The translations under genes were made by a program, and so were the position numbers. Shown here in pieces: positions 1 through 9,616 of a DNA stretch of 37,778 bases. Within the stretch, counting starts at the first letter, position 1. Each line of letters begins with the position of its first letter. The notes beneath the pieces were generated by a model. It worked only from the letters and a program-made list of their open reading frames with translations, made no database searches and had not been told where the DNA came from. Source of the stretch: Deltaproteobacteria bacterium. GTDB taxonomy: Bacteria; Desulfobacterota; DSM-4660; Desulfatiglandales; HGW-15. The stretch lies in the NCBI GenBank assembly GCA_016931115.1, contig JAFGFM010000055.1, forward strand, positions 1 through 37,778, in the 5' to 3' direction.

Positions 1-139
1 AACATCTATTCATAATTCAAGACGAAAAATCATTTCTCACACAAAGTCACAAAGCTCACAAAGTTAAGAAACAAAAAAATATTATGTAAAAAGCATTTGA
101 TTTTCTTAGTGTTCTTTGCGCCTCTGTGTGAGATATTGC
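1..139. repeat. Dispersed hairpin repeat, copy 1
   Basis: About 135 bp that recurs, in the same orientation, at 16373-16506 and 18251-18380. Each copy starts with AACATCTATTCATAATTC and ends near GTGTGAGATATTGC. The two ends are imperfect inverted repeats: TCTCACACAAAGTCACAAAG on the left against CTTTGCGCCTCTGTGTGAGA on the right, with a short A/T-rich middle, so the whole unit can fold into one long hairpin. There is no open reading frame inside. It resembles the small non-autonomous palindromic elements common in this group, but the family was not identified. This copy lies upstream of orn and may be cut by the window edge. Confidence 0.85.
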
Positions 140-221
140 AGTTTAATACCAATCATTGACACCTGATTCCAATTGCCCTATAAGTTCTGCATAAATAATT
201 TTTCACAGAGGAGACCATGAT

Positions 222-758
222 ATGGGCACTAACCTTGCCTGGATAGACCTTGAGATGACAGGGCTTGACCCTGACACAATGGTTATTCTTGAGATCGCTA
301 CCATAGTTACTGATGCGAACCTTAATGTAATCGCCGAAGGCCCCCATATAGCCATCAATTACCCTGAGGATGTCCTTGACCGGATGGAGGAGTGGAGCCG
401 CACACATCATCAGGAATCAGGGCTTCTTGCTCGTGTGAGGGCATCAGTGTGTTACTGTTCACAGGCAGAACAGGCCACCCTGAAATTTGTCTCTTCCCAT
501 TGCGGCAAAGGAGAATCCCCCCTGTGCGGCAACAGCGTGTGGCAGGACAGGCGATTTCTCGCAAAACACATGCCTCTTCTTGAAGGATATTTTCATTACA
601 GGATCATTGATGTAAGCAGCATCAAGGAGCTGGCAGCGCGGTGGTACCCGGCGCTTCCGCCATATCAGAAGAAAAAGGATCACCTGGCCTTGAATGATAT
701 CAGGGAATCCATTGAAGAGCTTAAATATTTCAGGAAGAATATCTTCATTCAGCCTTAG
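222..758 (+). CDS. orn: Oligoribonuclease (3'-5' exoribonuclease, DEDDh family)
   Basis: Oligoribonuclease degrades the 2-5 nt RNA fragments (including pGpG from c-di-GMP turnover) left by other RNases, in the cytoplasm. The 178-aa length matches the family (about 180 aa). The DEDDh residues are visible: Asp9 and Glu11 in [10 protein letters not shown], Asp109 in SVWQDRRFL, then His154 and Asp159 in HLALND. The start at 222 is supported by an AGAGGAG Shine-Dalgarno at about 207-213; the ATG at 217 is in another frame. The gene is convergent with the giant gene on the other strand and their ends overlap by 4 bp. The middle (about residues 60-95) diverges from typical Orn and contains extra Cys residues, but the catalytic set is complete. 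Confidence 0.93.
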   Translation: MGTNLAWIDLEMTGLDPDTMVILEIATIVTDANLNVIAEGPHIAINYPEDVLDRMEEWSRTHHQESGLLARVRASVCYCSQAEQATLKFVSSHCGKGESPLCGNSVWQDRRFLAKHMPLLEGYFHYRIIDVSSIKELAARWYPALPPYQKKKDHLALNDIRESIEELKYFRKNIFIQP

Positions 759-3700
759 CAGCTGGTTATAAGCCTTTTAATGCTCTCTTTTGACCTTGCC
801 ACAGCAAGGTCAAAATTCCTTGCCACAAGGCTTTCAAACTCCTTACCGGTAAACTGCCGGTTGTTAAAAAGATACCATTTGATGCTGTTCCAGTATTCAC
901 GAAGTTCGCGAGGATCATTTATCTTTTGTATGAGGCCGGTTATCTCATCAAGCTTGGTTCTTTTAAGGCTGTCATTTCTCAAATCATAAAGGTCATTCAG
1001 CCTGTTCAGATGCTCCTCTTTAAAACCTATCTCAAGGGACCTCTCCATGAGGTCATTATAGATGGCATAAACCTCCCTGAAATCCTCAACATGCATCATG
1101 CGCTCCTTTGTCTGTTCAAGCATCATTTCTATGATCTCATTAAAACGCCTATCATATGCCTTTTCAAGAAGCGCCTCATAGTCATCGGTATTGTAGCTGC
1201 TCTTTTTTAGAAACTTGAGGGTATAGTGAAAATAACTCTTGAGCTGATCCACATCCCTGATATTAACCATGCGGGAGATCCTGCCGGGCATGTTGATCTC
1301 ATCCCTGAAATGAATGGAGAGCACCTTTTTATTATTGTCCTTTTCAAGGATGATCCCGGAGCCGGCCTTGAAAAACCTGTCCAGTTTTTTCCTGTCATAC
1401 CATATCTCTTCAAGCGATATCCGGCTCAATGCGACATTTACCGCCTCATACCTCCTTTTTATTTCCCTGACAATGGTTAGATAACTGAGGCATGTCGGCC
1501 TGTGATCCTCGCTCCTGAACCTCTTTGCACCAAGAAGAGAGAGAAGTAAAAATTTTATCAGATTTTCATAGCTCATGTAGACCCCTACATTTTCAAGGCC
1601 GTAGAGCCTGATATTGTCTTCACACAAGTTTTTTAAGACAAAATGCCTGATGGCCTCTGGCAGTTTTCTTACATGGTTGTATGTACGTAACGCCTCATAG
1701 AGGTCCTTTTCAAAGGTGGCGTAACCGACGCTGGCATATTTCCTTTCCTGATATATGTACTGGAGCGGGATATGAACGATCATCATGGCAATATCGCTGA
1801 AATCTACATACCTTAAACCCCTCAGCTTGAACAGGCGCTCAAGTGCGAAGATGAGTTTGCCTGCCTCACAGAAACGCCCTGACCCTGAAAACTGCTTCCC
1901 CCAGGCAGAGAGATATTCGGAAGGGGTCTCTCCTTCAGGGATGCCCTTTCTGTAAAACTCCTCAATGGCAAAAAAGAGCCTCCCCTTTTCACTGTAAAGC
2001 CCTTCCATGTAGCTCTCAAGGGTGGTTTTACCTTTAATTATTCTGAGACATGTCTCCTTGAGGCTGAAAAGCCTGATGGCGAGGTCCTCCAGTATCTGGT
2101 CTTCGCCAAGGGCCGAGATCATTATTATTGAGCAGAGGAAAAAAGCCTTGAAAAGATCAGGGTCGCCTGTTTCGAGTATCTCCTTCATGGCATGCAGGGT
2201 ATACTCCCCCCTTACTATATGATGGAGCCTGTCATGGTGGGCTATAAGAAATGTCAGGTATCTCATGGCCTCTTTTCCCATGCCGTATTTTTCAGGGATA
2301 TTCTCCTTTAAAAGAAAAAACGATCCTGTCTGGGCCTGATCAGCTGCGTTTATTTCATTGCTGTATTTTTCCCTTAAAGCGGGGCTCATGCCTATGTCCT
2401 GGAGAATAAAGGCCTTGATGAGGGCATCAAAGAGGTCATGGTTTTTTCTTAATTCCCTTGCCATACCTGCCAGCTCTTCAAGCTGAGATTCATTTAACCC
2501 TACAATGCCTGCCGCATTAGGCCCGAATTCCCTCCTTGCAAGCCTGTGAAGCGCATCAACATCCTGGAAATCATTGAGGTTGCCGTTTATCAGGGTCTGG
2601 AATTTTTTGGCACATATCAGCAGGTGATCAATCACCGCTGATTTTCTGTAAAGATTACCCTCCCTACCAAGTTCACGAAGGTCATTAAGCTCAGGGAGGA
2701 CAAGGTTAAGTATTGTAGGTGAATAATTGAAGAGCCTTTCCAGATTGCTGAACAGGCTGTCGGGTTTAAATAATACCTTTTTAAAATTTTCCCGAATAAA
2801 CTGCCTGATCCCCTCTATGGTTTTTATCCATTCTGTCTGGCGCCTGGGGAACTTGATCTCGTCTGTATCCCGGTTAATGAGCCGCTGGTGGCCCTGGTAA
2901 AAATCCTCGATTTCAGAAAGCAGCTTTTCCATCTCCGCGAGTTTTTCAAGGGGGATATCAGACAGGCTGATATTCTCATATTTTTTGCTCAGTGCATCCA
3001 GCCGTTCAATGGTTTTATCCATATCAATGAAGGTGATATCGAGGCTCTGATCATTCTGACTTAATGATAGCTTGAAGCCTGTATTGACAATGAAAAGCAG
3101 TTTGGTCTCATACAGCTGATACGAAAACTGTTTAAGCATGCCAGGCGAAAGATATTCGGTATTTACCCTGCTTGCCTCTTCCTCAATCTTTTTCACCCTG
3201 TCGGCAAGGTCTGCATATATTGAATCCCCCAGCAGGGGGTTAAAATTGATAATGGTTCCCCTTGTAACATTTACTGTAAACCATAGAAGAATAAAGCCTG
3301 ACTGGCTGCCCAGTCTTTCAAACAGGTGTTCTGTGCCGTGAAAATCCATATTAAGAAATTTTCTGAAGATAGTGGGACGCTGCAGGGGGTCATCGCTCAG
3401 GAACTTTTCTTCAAAATATTCAACATTTTTTATTAAGGTGATAATACTTTCTATGCGCGCAAGCTTTTCATCTTCATAGTCGGCAAGGGATTCCTTTTCC
3501 ATCTCTCCCTTTTCGCTCAACGCCCTCCAGGTCTCTATATACTGAAAATATCTCATCATCATAAGAAGCTTGTTTATAAGCCTGTTGTGTATGCCCCCCA
3601 TTGATGAAATTTTTTCGTCAAGGAGGGCATCCCAGGTAAGCTCCCTGTTCATGGTAATCCTGAGGGCCGATTCAAAAAGATCAAAAAGCTCTGTCAGATG

Positions 3701-5488
3701 TACTATTTCCATATCCACCCTTCTCGATGCCACGATCTCTGCCATTGTCATGAGACGGCAGTATCTCAGAAGGTTGATAGCCTCCCTGTGGATCATTGAA
3801 CGGGCAAGGTCGGTGACCGGCTTTAGTTTTTTTTCACTCATCTTCCCTGCAAGAATCCTTCCGGCAGGGGTGTGCCCTGTCACAATAAGGGCTATCTCCC
3901 GGAGTTCCTCCTCGCTGAAACCGAAAAAGCTCAGTATCTCGATGTGCTTAAGTACCTTTGTCCTGTGGCCCTCTATCTTGCCAGGGTTAAGCTGTATCTT
4001 TATCTTTTCAAGCCTGTTTATCTTCCCTATCAGCTTAATAATCTGGGTTATGCCCCCGTAACGCATCTTTTTACTCTCAAAGGGCTCCCGTATCCTTTCA
4101 AGGTAGCTTTCGGGCATACCAGCATAGTTCTTGTTCTGTATCCTCTTTAACACCCTGAGTGTCCTTATGAGATAGTCAAATGAGTCCCTGTATTCGGCTA
4201 TATAGGCCAGGGGACAGCCTGCAAGTTCAGACCTGAATACTGACTGCTTTAATTCGAGGACACCCTTTCTGATCTTTCTCTTCTGGGCAAGACAGATGAG
4301 AAGGAAATCAGGCGTATAGCCCTTTATCTCAAACCTTCTATCCCATTCCGCCTTTACGGAATCGGGCAGCACAGATCTGAAAAATATCTCATCAAAATAG
4401 ATCGACATGATTTTGAGCCATGATTTTTCCTGGTCAGGGATATTATATCTGGGGGTAAGGGTTATATCCAGATATGGAAGGGCATTGATCTCATCAAAGG
4501 AGATGTCTGTCAGGTTTCTTCCCATTAAAAGCTTTTCCTTTGATTCCTGATCCTGATAGACCTGCTCTATATATTTCTCAAAATCAAAGATATTTACATC
4601 AACAGATGAGGTCTCTTTCACCTCATATCTCTTTTCTGTGCTGTAGATATGGGTGAAAACAAGAAAATTCTTCTGCTCCTCAATGGTTTTGAATGTTATT
4701 GTTGCCTCCCTGCTGCTCTTCTGTTTATTGCGGTGCGCCACAATAAACAGTTCTCCATCCGGTTTAAGTATTTTGTATATCTTGTCCAGGGTGTAGATCA
4801 GGTAATTTTCAAGCTGGCTCTTGTTTGGAGCAACAGTTGAGCGGTTTAAGGAGAGCTCCAGGTCGACTGTTTTATAAAGATCCCTTGTAATGATTACTAT
4901 GTCAAGGGTGGTTTTGAGGTCACGCAGTTTTTCCTGTGAATCGATTACAATAAACTCATGCTCTTTGAATCTGAGGGCAAGCTCATCAACTATCGGGTCT
5001 GTCGCATGTGTAAGTATGCCTATGGAATGGCTCTCCTGCATGTATTTTTTGGCATGACCCTTGATTATTTTACCGATTTCATCTGCCTTGATCCTGATAT
5101 TTGTAAGTGAAGTGGCGAGCAGGTGGCTCGGGATAAGGTAATATGGCCTGCCAAGGCTTGAAAAGCGGATCAGGAGGCTGATCTTTTTGTAGATAGTGTT
5201 GATCTTACGATAATTTGATTTTATATCATCAGCCCTGTTCAGGTCTATGGATTGAATTATGTTCTGATCTGCCCTGCTGAGCCTGCCGCATATCTCAAAA
5301 AAACCGAAGCCATAGGCGTTTCCACCGTAGCGGCTCGATAAAAGCGGGGGATGGCGTCTGGCAGCAACTGTTCCCGGGGGGATGTCCGATGGGTCAATGC
5401 CCAGTTGTCCATACTCCTCGGGTTTTATTATACCAAAGGGGTCGCCTGATAGATCTGCTGAGTCAATAATGTCATTTGCCTGTGTCAA
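755..5488 (-). CDS. Very large protein of unknown function with methyltransferase-like and degenerate HD-like regions
   Basis: A 1577-aa soluble protein with no signal peptide or membrane segment. I do not recognise it as a named family. Residues about 150-250 look like a Rossmann/methyltransferase-type fold (a strand ending in [10 protein letters not shown], then [20 protein letters not shown]), without a clear glycine-rich SAM motif. Residues about 925-1130 resemble the HD domain of GlnD-type uridylyltransferases: LVLPELNDL, a conserved-looking VIDHLL, then LQDIGM where HDIGK is expected, then AHHDRLHH. The usual HD histidine is Gln, so hydrolase activity may be lost. Much of the rest is charged and helical. 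Translation probably starts at TTG (5488), preceded by AAAAGGTG; the nearest in-frame ATG is over 140 codons in. It stands alone and is convergent with orn. Confidence 0.8.
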   Translation of the reverse strand: MTQANDIIDSADLSGDPFGIIKPEEYGQLGIDPSDIPPGTVAARRHPPLLSSRYGGNAYGFGFFEICGRLSRADQNIIQSIDLNRADDIKSNYRKINTIYKKISLLIRFSSLGRPYYLIPSHLLATSLTNIRIKADEIGKIIKGHAKKYMQESHSIGILTHATDPIVDELALRFKEHEFIVIDSQEKLRDLKTTLDIVIITRDLYKTVDLELSLNRSTVAPNKSQLENYLIYTLDKIYKILKPDGELFIVAHRNKQKSSREATITFKTIEEQKNFLVFTHIYSTEKRYEVKETSSVDVNIFDFEKYIEQVYQDQESKEKLLMGRNLTDISFDEINALPYLDITLTPRYNIPDQEKSWLKIMSIYFDEIFFRSVLPDSVKAEWDRRFEIKGYTPDFLLICLAQKRKIRKGVLELKQSVFRSELAGCPLAYIAEYRDSFDYLIRTLRVLKRIQNKNYAGMPESYLERIREPFESKKMRYGGITQIIKLIGKINRLEKIKIQLNPGKIEGHRTKVLKHIEILSFFGFSEEELREIALIVTGHTPAGRILAGKMSEKKLKPVTDLARSMIHREAINLLRYCRLMTMAEIVASRRVDMEIVHLTELFDLFESALRITMNRELTWDALLDEKISSMGGIHNRLINKLLMMMRYFQYIETWRALSEKGEMEKESLADYEDEKLARIESIITLIKNVEYFEEKFLSDDPLQRPTIFRKFLNMDFHGTEHLFERLGSQSGFILLWFTVNVTRGTIINFNPLLGDSIYADLADRVKKIEEEASRVNTEYLSPGMLKQFSYQLYETKLLFIVNTGFKLSLSQNDQSLDITFIDMDKTIERLDALSKKYENISLSDIPLEKLAEMEKLLSEIEDFYQGHQRLINRDTDEIKFPRRQTEWIKTIEGIRQFIRENFKKVLFKPDSLFSNLERLFNYSPTILNLVLPELNDLRELGREGNLYRKSAVIDHLLICAKKFQTLINGNLNDFQDVDALHRLARREFGPNAAGIVGLNESQLEELAGMARELRKNHDLFDALIKAFILQDIGMSPALREKYSNEINAADQAQTGSFFLLKENIPEKYGMGKEAMRYLTFLIAHHDRLHHIVRGEYTLHAMKEILETGDPDLFKAFFLCSIIMISALGEDQILEDLAIRLFSLKETCLRIIKGKTTLESYMEGLYSEKGRLFFAIEEFYRKGIPEGETPSEYLSAWGKQFSGSGRFCEAGKLIFALERLFKLRGLRYVDFSDIAMMIVHIPLQYIYQERKYASVGYATFEKDLYEALRTYNHVRKLPEAIRHFVLKNLCEDNIRLYGLENVGVYMSYENLIKFLLLSLLGAKRFRSEDHRPTCLSYLTIVREIKRRYEAVNVALSRISLEEIWYDRKKLDRFFKAGSGIILEKDNNKKVLSIHFRDEINMPGRISRMVNIRDVDQLKSYFHYTLKFLKKSSYNTDDYEALLEKAYDRRFNEIIEMMLEQTKERMMHVEDFREVYAIYNDLMERSLEIGFKEEHLNRLNDLYDLRNDSLKRTKLDEITGLIQKINDPRELREYWNSIKWYLFNNRQFTGKEFESLVARNFDLAVARSKESIKRLITSC

Positions 5489-5600
5489 TCTTACACCTTT
5501 TCATGATAGCTCATCCGGCCAGTTATTACTTTATAGCGATATGTGACAATAATTTCAACTGATTAAAGTTCTTTTATAAAAGGGGGATTTAAGATATATT

Positions 5601-5632
5601 TTTTCACCACGGAGAGCACGGAGAACTAATTT
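5601..5632 (+). repeat. Short fragment of a CACGGAG-type dispersed repeat
   Basis: TTTTCACCACGGAGAGCACG followed by GAGAAC is the tandem CACGGAGA motif of a dispersed repeat type I have seen in intergenic regions of delta-proteobacterial and related genomes; it differs from the long hairpin repeat at 1-139. The last GGAG sits 9 bases before the ATG at 5633 and is the only plausible ribosome binding site of the next gene. Confidence 0.45.
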
Positions 5633-6058
5633 ATGGAGAAGACAAGCGGATTTAACAGGATTGAGAGGTCAGATAAAAAGATGTACGGCGTGAGGGGGCT
5701 TCTTGTTTGCGGATACCCTGAAGAGGAGAGAAATAATTTCATTGATTTCATATCGAAGCTGAATATGGAATCCCTGCCTGTCATCTTTTCGGTGAACACG
5801 GATATTGAAAGGGGTGCGGGAGAACTCCTGACCATGAAACACAAAGAGGAGATATCCGGTCCTTCTGATCTGCCCAGGGCAGTAATAATGTCCGGGTTGA
5901 GCCAGGATGAACTGCACATGCTCATGGATGCATACAGGGGTGCAGGGTTTGTGAGCCAGATATGGGCAACCCTTACACCCTCTAACGAGGCGTGGAGCCT
6001 CAAGGCACTGCTTATCGAGCTGCTGGCAGAGGCAAGGGCAATGAAGAAAAAGCAATAA
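5633..6058 (+). CDS. DUF3783 domain protein
   Basis: A 141-aa cytosolic protein of unknown function. The C-terminal half matches DUF3783 as I know it: PRAVIMSGLSQDELHMLMDAY, then GAGFVSQIWATLTPSNEAW and a terminal SLKALLIELLAEARAMKK. The N-terminal half (LLVCGYPEEERNNFIDFI) looks like a small alpha/beta unit. The chosen ATG has GGAG 9 bases upstream, contributed by the repeat fragment before it. An internal ATG at residue 17, preceded by GAGG, is an alternative start. It is convergent with the oadB-like gene, with only 8 bp between the stops. Family assignment is confident; function is unknown. Confidence 0.85.
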   Translation: MEKTSGFNRIERSDKKMYGVRGLLVCGYPEEERNNFIDFISKLNMESLPVIFSVNTDIERGAGELLTMKHKEEISGPSDLPRAVIMSGLSQDELHMLMDAYRGAGFVSQIWATLTPSNEAWSLKALLIELLAEARAMKKKQ

Positions 6059-6066
6059 ATCCCTTT

Positions 6067-7206
6067 TTATATAAGCCCCATGCCTGTTAGCACTGAGAGC
6101 ATAACAGCAACAGAAATAACAGAGCCCACCTGACCGCCTGTGTTTGCGCCCAGTGCGTGCATCAGGAGGTGATTTTTCGGGTTATATCTCTGTCCCTGTC
6201 TCTGCGCCACCCTTGCAGCCATAGGGTATGCGGATATGCCGGCAGCGCCTATGAGCGGGTTTATCTTTCCCTTTGTTACAAGGTTAATCAGTTTGGCAAA
6301 GATGATCCCGCTTGCAGTGTCAAGGCACATGGCAAGGAAGCCCAGCGCAAGTATCAGGATGGTCTGTGTGGTCAGGAATATCCTGCCATCCATGGTTGCC
6401 CCGATAGAAATACCAAGGAGCAGTGTTACCACATTGGCAATCTCATTTTCAGAGGCACTGGTGAGTCTTTTTACCGCCCCGCTCTCCTTCATGAAATTTC
6501 CCAGCATGATTGTGCCAAGAAGCGCCAGCCCTTTAGGGGCAATTAACCCACCTATTACAGTAGTAACAAGAGGGAACAGGAGCTTAGTGGTCTTTGAGAC
6601 AGATTTTTTCACTGTCCCCATTGTCATCATCCTCTCTTTTTTTGTGGTAAGGAGCCTCATTATGGGAGGCTGGAACATGGGGACCAGCGACATGTAGGAG
6701 TATGCGGCAACCGTGATCGGGCCTAAAAGATGGGGCGCAATCCTGGTGGCCACATAAACAGCTGGCGGGCCGTCACAGGCCCCAACAACACCTATTGCAA
6801 CCGATTCCAGCTGTGTAAAACCCAGGGCAAGGGCAAGGGCCACTGTAAAAAAGATACCAAAATTACCAGGTGCGCCAAGAAGAAATATCTTCGGGTTTTC
6901 AAGGAGAGGCCCGAAATCGCACATTACACCGATGCCTATAAAAATAAGCAGGGGAAACAACTCGTTTACAACCCCGGCCTCATATATGATCCTTATAAAG
7001 CCCTCTTCCTCCATAAGGCCGCCAAGCGGTATATTGACCAGTATGGCCCCGAATCCTATTGGTACAAGCAGCAGGGGCTCAAACCCCTTTTTAATACCCA
7101 GATAAAGGAGTATGCAGCCAATCGCTATCATTACAGGGTTTGACCAGTGGAGGTGCAGAAAGCCCTCAATAAGACCGCTGAATCCGATACCAATAGCCTC
7201 TAACAT
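6067..7206 (-). CDS. oadB: Sodium ion-translocating decarboxylase, beta subunit
   Basis: Integral membrane subunit of the oxaloacetate/methylmalonyl-CoA/glutaconyl-CoA decarboxylase class, which couples decarboxylation of a carboxybiotin to Na+ export. The 379-aa length fits the shorter (GcdB/MmdB-like) members, and about nine to eleven hydrophobic segments are visible. The family core VVGACDGPPAVYVATRIAPH is present, with Asp145 at the position of the essential membrane aspartate of OadB, followed by SYMSLVPMFQPPIMRLLTTKKER. The C-terminal NTGGQVGSVISVAV corresponds to the segment carrying the second conserved polar site. The start overlaps the stop of the OadG-like gene (ATGTTAG arrangement), so the two are translationally coupled. 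No biotin carrier or carboxyltransferase is nearby, so the substrate cannot be told. Confidence 0.92.
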   Translation of the reverse strand: MLEAIGIGFSGLIEGFLHLHWSNPVMIAIGCILLYLGIKKGFEPLLLVPIGFGAILVNIPLGGLMEEEGFIRIIYEAGVVNELFPLLIFIGIGVMCDFGPLLENPKIFLLGAPGNFGIFFTVALALALGFTQLESVAIGVVGACDGPPAVYVATRIAPHLLGPITVAAYSYMSLVPMFQPPIMRLLTTKKERMMTMGTVKKSVSKTTKLLFPLVTTVIGGLIAPKGLALLGTIMLGNFMKESGAVKRLTSASENEIANVVTLLLGISIGATMDGRIFLTTQTILILALGFLAMCLDTASGIIFAKLINLVTKGKINPLIGAAGISAYPMAARVAQRQGQRYNPKNHLLMHALGANTGGQVGSVISVAVMLSVLTGMGLI

Positions 7207-7358
7207 CTCCCGCTCTCCATGCCTTTTTTATCTTCATCATGTTTATATGGGAACAGTTTTTTCAGTATGCCTATGACAAGGCTCAGAAGCAGAAGGCATG
7301 CTGTGCTGCCCCCTATTCCAACTACGATTATTGTTACCCCGAAGGTCAGATTATCCAT
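7200..7358 (-). CDS. OadG-family small membrane subunit
   Basis: A 52-aa protein: one transmembrane helix (about residues 5-33, beginning LTFGVTIIVVGIGG and continuing CLLLLSLVIGIL), then a short charged tail (KKLFPYKHDEDKK). This is the layout of the gamma (OadG) subunit of Na+-pumping decarboxylases, which anchors the complex and helps its assembly. ATG at 7358 is preceded by AAAGGTG. The stop TAG at 7202-7200 overlaps the oadB-like ATG at 7206-7204, which supports both the reading frame and the functional pairing. The long periplasmic/cytosolic tail with a zinc-binding end seen in Klebsiella OadG is missing, as in other short homologues. Confidence 0.75.
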   Translation of the reverse strand: MDNLTFGVTIIVVGIGGSTACLLLLSLVIGILKKLFPYKHDEDKKGMESGRC

Positions 7359-7452
7359 TTTCAAAACACCTTTTATAATGATTGTATTTTAGATATTAAA
7401 CACATCACAGGACCTTTTATCAGAGGCTAGCTACCATGAAAACCAGGCAAAA

Positions 7453-7478
7453 ACAATCTTTTTAGATTGGTTTTTTTC
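7453..7478 (-). terminator. Possible hairpin terminator downstream of the STAS gene
   Basis: CAATCT and AGATTG arms around a TTTT loop, with T-rich sequence on both sides, so it could act in either direction. It lies about 50 bp after the stop of the STAS gene on the minus strand. The stem is only about 6 bp, so this is tentative. Confidence 0.35.
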
Positions 7479-7529
7479 ACGGAATCTATGGGTCAATTGA
7501 AGTACTGGAAAGAGCTTAACAAGATGCCA

Positions 7530-7904
7530 TTATCGCAAGCCTTCTAAAAGCCAGGCAACTGCTGCTCCCATTTCATCAAACACCTTTACCATGTAACCGG
7601 CATTATGGGCCACTGTCGCCTGAAAAGAGTGGGAGGTATCACCCGGGTCAGTTAAAATGGCTGCCCGGATATCGCCGGGCAGATTGAGTGCCCTTGTATC
7701 AGTATAGGCGAACTCATACCCGTCAGTAATACCCATTGCATCAGGCACACCGCGAACATCGTTCAGTATCCTTTTTATACCTGTTGACCTTATTATTTCG
7801 ACATATTCCCTGGTCAACTGCTGAATAGCTTCCCTGTCTAAGGGCTCATCCAGTTTACCAATAATATATTTGCTGTTTTCTGATATGGTTACATTATAAC
7901 CCAT
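7530..7904 (-). CDS. STAS/SpoIIAA-like small protein
   Basis: A 124-aa cytosolic protein. The pattern NVTISENSKYIIGKLDEPLD, then RILNDVRGVPDAMG, then a helical end with GYMVKVFDEMGAAVAWLLE matches the SpoIIAA-like/STAS-related family, whose alternating strands and helices usually serve in regulatory protein contacts. I chose ATG 7904 rather than the in-frame ATG at 7922, because GGGGAG lies 7 bases before 7904. This start lies 11 bp inside the end of the upstream hemerythrin gene, so the two are translationally coupled. A phosphorylatable Ser of anti-anti-sigma factors is not clearly present. Its partner is unknown. Confidence 0.7.
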   Translation of the reverse strand: MGYNVTISENSKYIIGKLDEPLDREAIQQLTREYVEIIRSTGIKRILNDVRGVPDAMGITDGYEFAYTDTRALNLPGDIRAAILTDPGDTSHSFQATVAHNAGYMVKVFDEMGAAVAWLLEGLR

Positions 7905-8442
7905 ACAAGTGCTCCCCTGCATCTTTTACAACAGCTTTATACTTCTCATGGATCATCTCTCTGTCAAACTCCCGGAATTCTGCAAGCATTGCCTGATCCT
8001 CCTGTTCTGAAAAGTAATTTCTGGAAGCAGGGAAGAAAATATCATCCTCCTTCTTGATGTGTTTTGGATAAAACTCAGTAAGTGTCTTAAGGCATGAAGT
8101 TAATTTAGAAAGTCCTTTTTTTTCGCCATTCCGGTATCTGGTGTTTGCCTCCACAAGCGTCTTTGTAATACTGCGGCCAAAAACATGGTCTGCTATCAGT
8201 TCATCCATCAATTGCCTGTCTTTGTCAGAAAGGGGCTTTTTACTTAGTTCCCTGAAAAGGATATCTTCTTCCTTTCCGTGGTGGGTACGATCCGCATATA
8301 CCCGGATAAAGTCAACCGCTGTATCCACAAACAATGGATCAATCTCCTGTGTTTGGGCAGCATGCTCCAATGTGCGTTGAATAGCCTTGAGCATCTTTTC
8401 AATCAGCCGGTGTTCTATCATGAGTGGGCCTCGTGCCTGCAT
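7894..8442 (-). CDS. Hemerythrin-like HHE domain protein
   Basis: A 182-aa four-helix protein expected to bind a di-iron centre and sense or carry O2/NO or store iron. Candidate iron ligands are His11 (IEHRLI), His54/His55 and Glu58/Glu59 (THHGKEEDILF), His86 (DHVFGR), and His128 and Glu132 (KHIKKEDDIFFP), in the order and spacing of the hemerythrin HHE family. A perfect AAGGAGGTGA lies just before the ATG. It forms a two-gene overlapping unit with the STAS protein, so the STAS protein may relay its state; this is inference. It carries no signal peptide and is cytosolic. Confidence 0.88.
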   Translation of the reverse strand: MQARGPLMIEHRLIEKMLKAIQRTLEHAAQTQEIDPLFVDTAVDFIRVYADRTHHGKEEDILFRELSKKPLSDKDRQLMDELIADHVFGRSITKTLVEANTRYRNGEKKGLSKLTSCLKTLTEFYPKHIKKEDDIFFPASRNYFSEQEDQAMLAEFREFDREMIHEKYKAVVKDAGEHLYGL

Positions 8443-8594
8443 ATTTCACCTCCTTGGTTTATACATAAGCACTGTTACTTAATCTTCATATCGAGACAAG
8501 AAATTTCCTTTCTCAGGAATTGTTAGCGCCCCCATTTTCTCCTATAAAATTAAATGATGCCGGGATAATTACTCGCTCCACCATTCTATTGGCC

Positions 8595-9524
8595 TTACTG
8601 CGGATTTATGGTCACTTGTATTGATTTCGTGTTGTTTGTTTCGCTTTGTTCATTAACCTTTTGTTGCGGATCGGTGGTCACAGTCCATGTGAAGGTTCCA
8701 GTTTGCAGTCTCATTGGAGAACATTGATACTCTATCGATTGACCGGCAGCCAGGTTCATGGAATTATACTGCATTCCACAGTTTGTTTCAGCGTTACTGA
8801 AATTTATCGCCTTCCAATATGAGGGAAGAGATATTGCGGTGCCACCGATATTTTTTACTATTGCTATGAGTTTAAAATTACCGGCAATAGTCGCATATGC
8901 TGGCTCAATCCTCAGACTTGAAATCACGAGATCACCGGGTGCTGCCTGTGGCGCAGTGGGTACATTAGCAACTGTTACCTGAATACTTTTTTCGTTATTT
9001 GCATAGTTTGATTCTGAGATCTGATTATCAGGATTGGCTTTTACCCAGACGGCCCAGGTTCCTGCGGGCGACAATTCGGCAGAACGAAAATTGCCGGCCA
9101 GAACTTCTTGCGAGACCCCTGGCGGCAAAGTGATGTTGTTCGTCTCATGATAGTTGAAGCTATTATAATCATCCCTGAATCCCATATTTTTAGATGCTGC
9201 CAGCCTCCACCCTTTTGGCAGAAAAGCCTGATCGCTCCCCTGGTTCTTGATCGTCGCATACACGAGAAATCCGGGGCCAAAATCTGTAGAGCTTGCTTGC
9301 CCGCCATTTTTGGGATTTGCAGGATTGATTCGAATAGACTGGACAATAAGGTCCGGTTTGATCTGCTGGATTTTTTCAATAGCAGGTATCTTTACCACTG
9401 GATTTAATTTATTCTTTATGTTGGGCGATGTCGAAGGAGTCACTTTGATTTGAGCAAAGGAATTGAAAGATAGAGAAAGGGCAGCAATACAGATAAACAA
9501 TATACAAACAATTCTTTTGACCAT
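8595..9524 (-). CDS. Secreted CARDB (Ig-like adhesion) domain protein
   Basis: A 309-aa exported protein. It has an N-terminal signal peptide (MVKRIVCILFICIAALSLSF, cleavage near NSFAQ), then two CARDB-type beta-sandwich repeats: residues about 58-190 (KPDLIVQSIRINPANPKNGG ... NPDNQISESNYANNEKSIQV) and about 197-308 (PGDLVISSLRIEPAYATIAG ... DPQQKVNEQSETNNTKSIQV). Each ends with the characteristic E-N-N-x-K-S-I-Q-V strand. Such domains mediate cell-surface or extracellular contacts. ATG 9524 is preceded by CAGGAG; the upstream in-frame TTG is less likely. It is monocistronic, with no catalytic domain. Confidence 0.82.
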   Translation of the reverse strand: MVKRIVCILFICIAALSLSFNSFAQIKVTPSTSPNIKNKLNPVVKIPAIEKIQQIKPDLIVQSIRINPANPKNGGQASSTDFGPGFLVYATIKNQGSDQAFLPKGWRLAASKNMGFRDDYNSFNYHETNNITLPPGVSQEVLAGNFRSAELSPAGTWAVWVKANPDNQISESNYANNEKSIQVTVANVPTAPQAAPGDLVISSLRIEPAYATIAGNFKLIAIVKNIGGTAISLPSYWKAINFSNAETNCGMQYNSMNLAAGQSIEYQCSPMRLQTGTFTWTVTTDPQQKVNEQSETNNTKSIQVTINPQ

Positions 9525-9616
9525 CACCAAACTCCTGAAAAATAGTTTTTTTTAATGATCAAAGTATATGGAGTAAGCTAAGGTATGTCAATCTGTAATC
9601 CATAGTTAACATGGGT

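Noticed and set aside
3570-4061. 163-codon plus-strand frame opposite the giant gene
   Set aside because: Lies wholly antisense inside the 1577-codon gene and its translation is Ser/Arg/Leu-rich shadow sequence.
7239-7430. 63-codon plus-strand frame near oadB
   Set aside because: It is antisense to the well-supported OadG-like gene at 7200-7358 and has no ribosome binding site.
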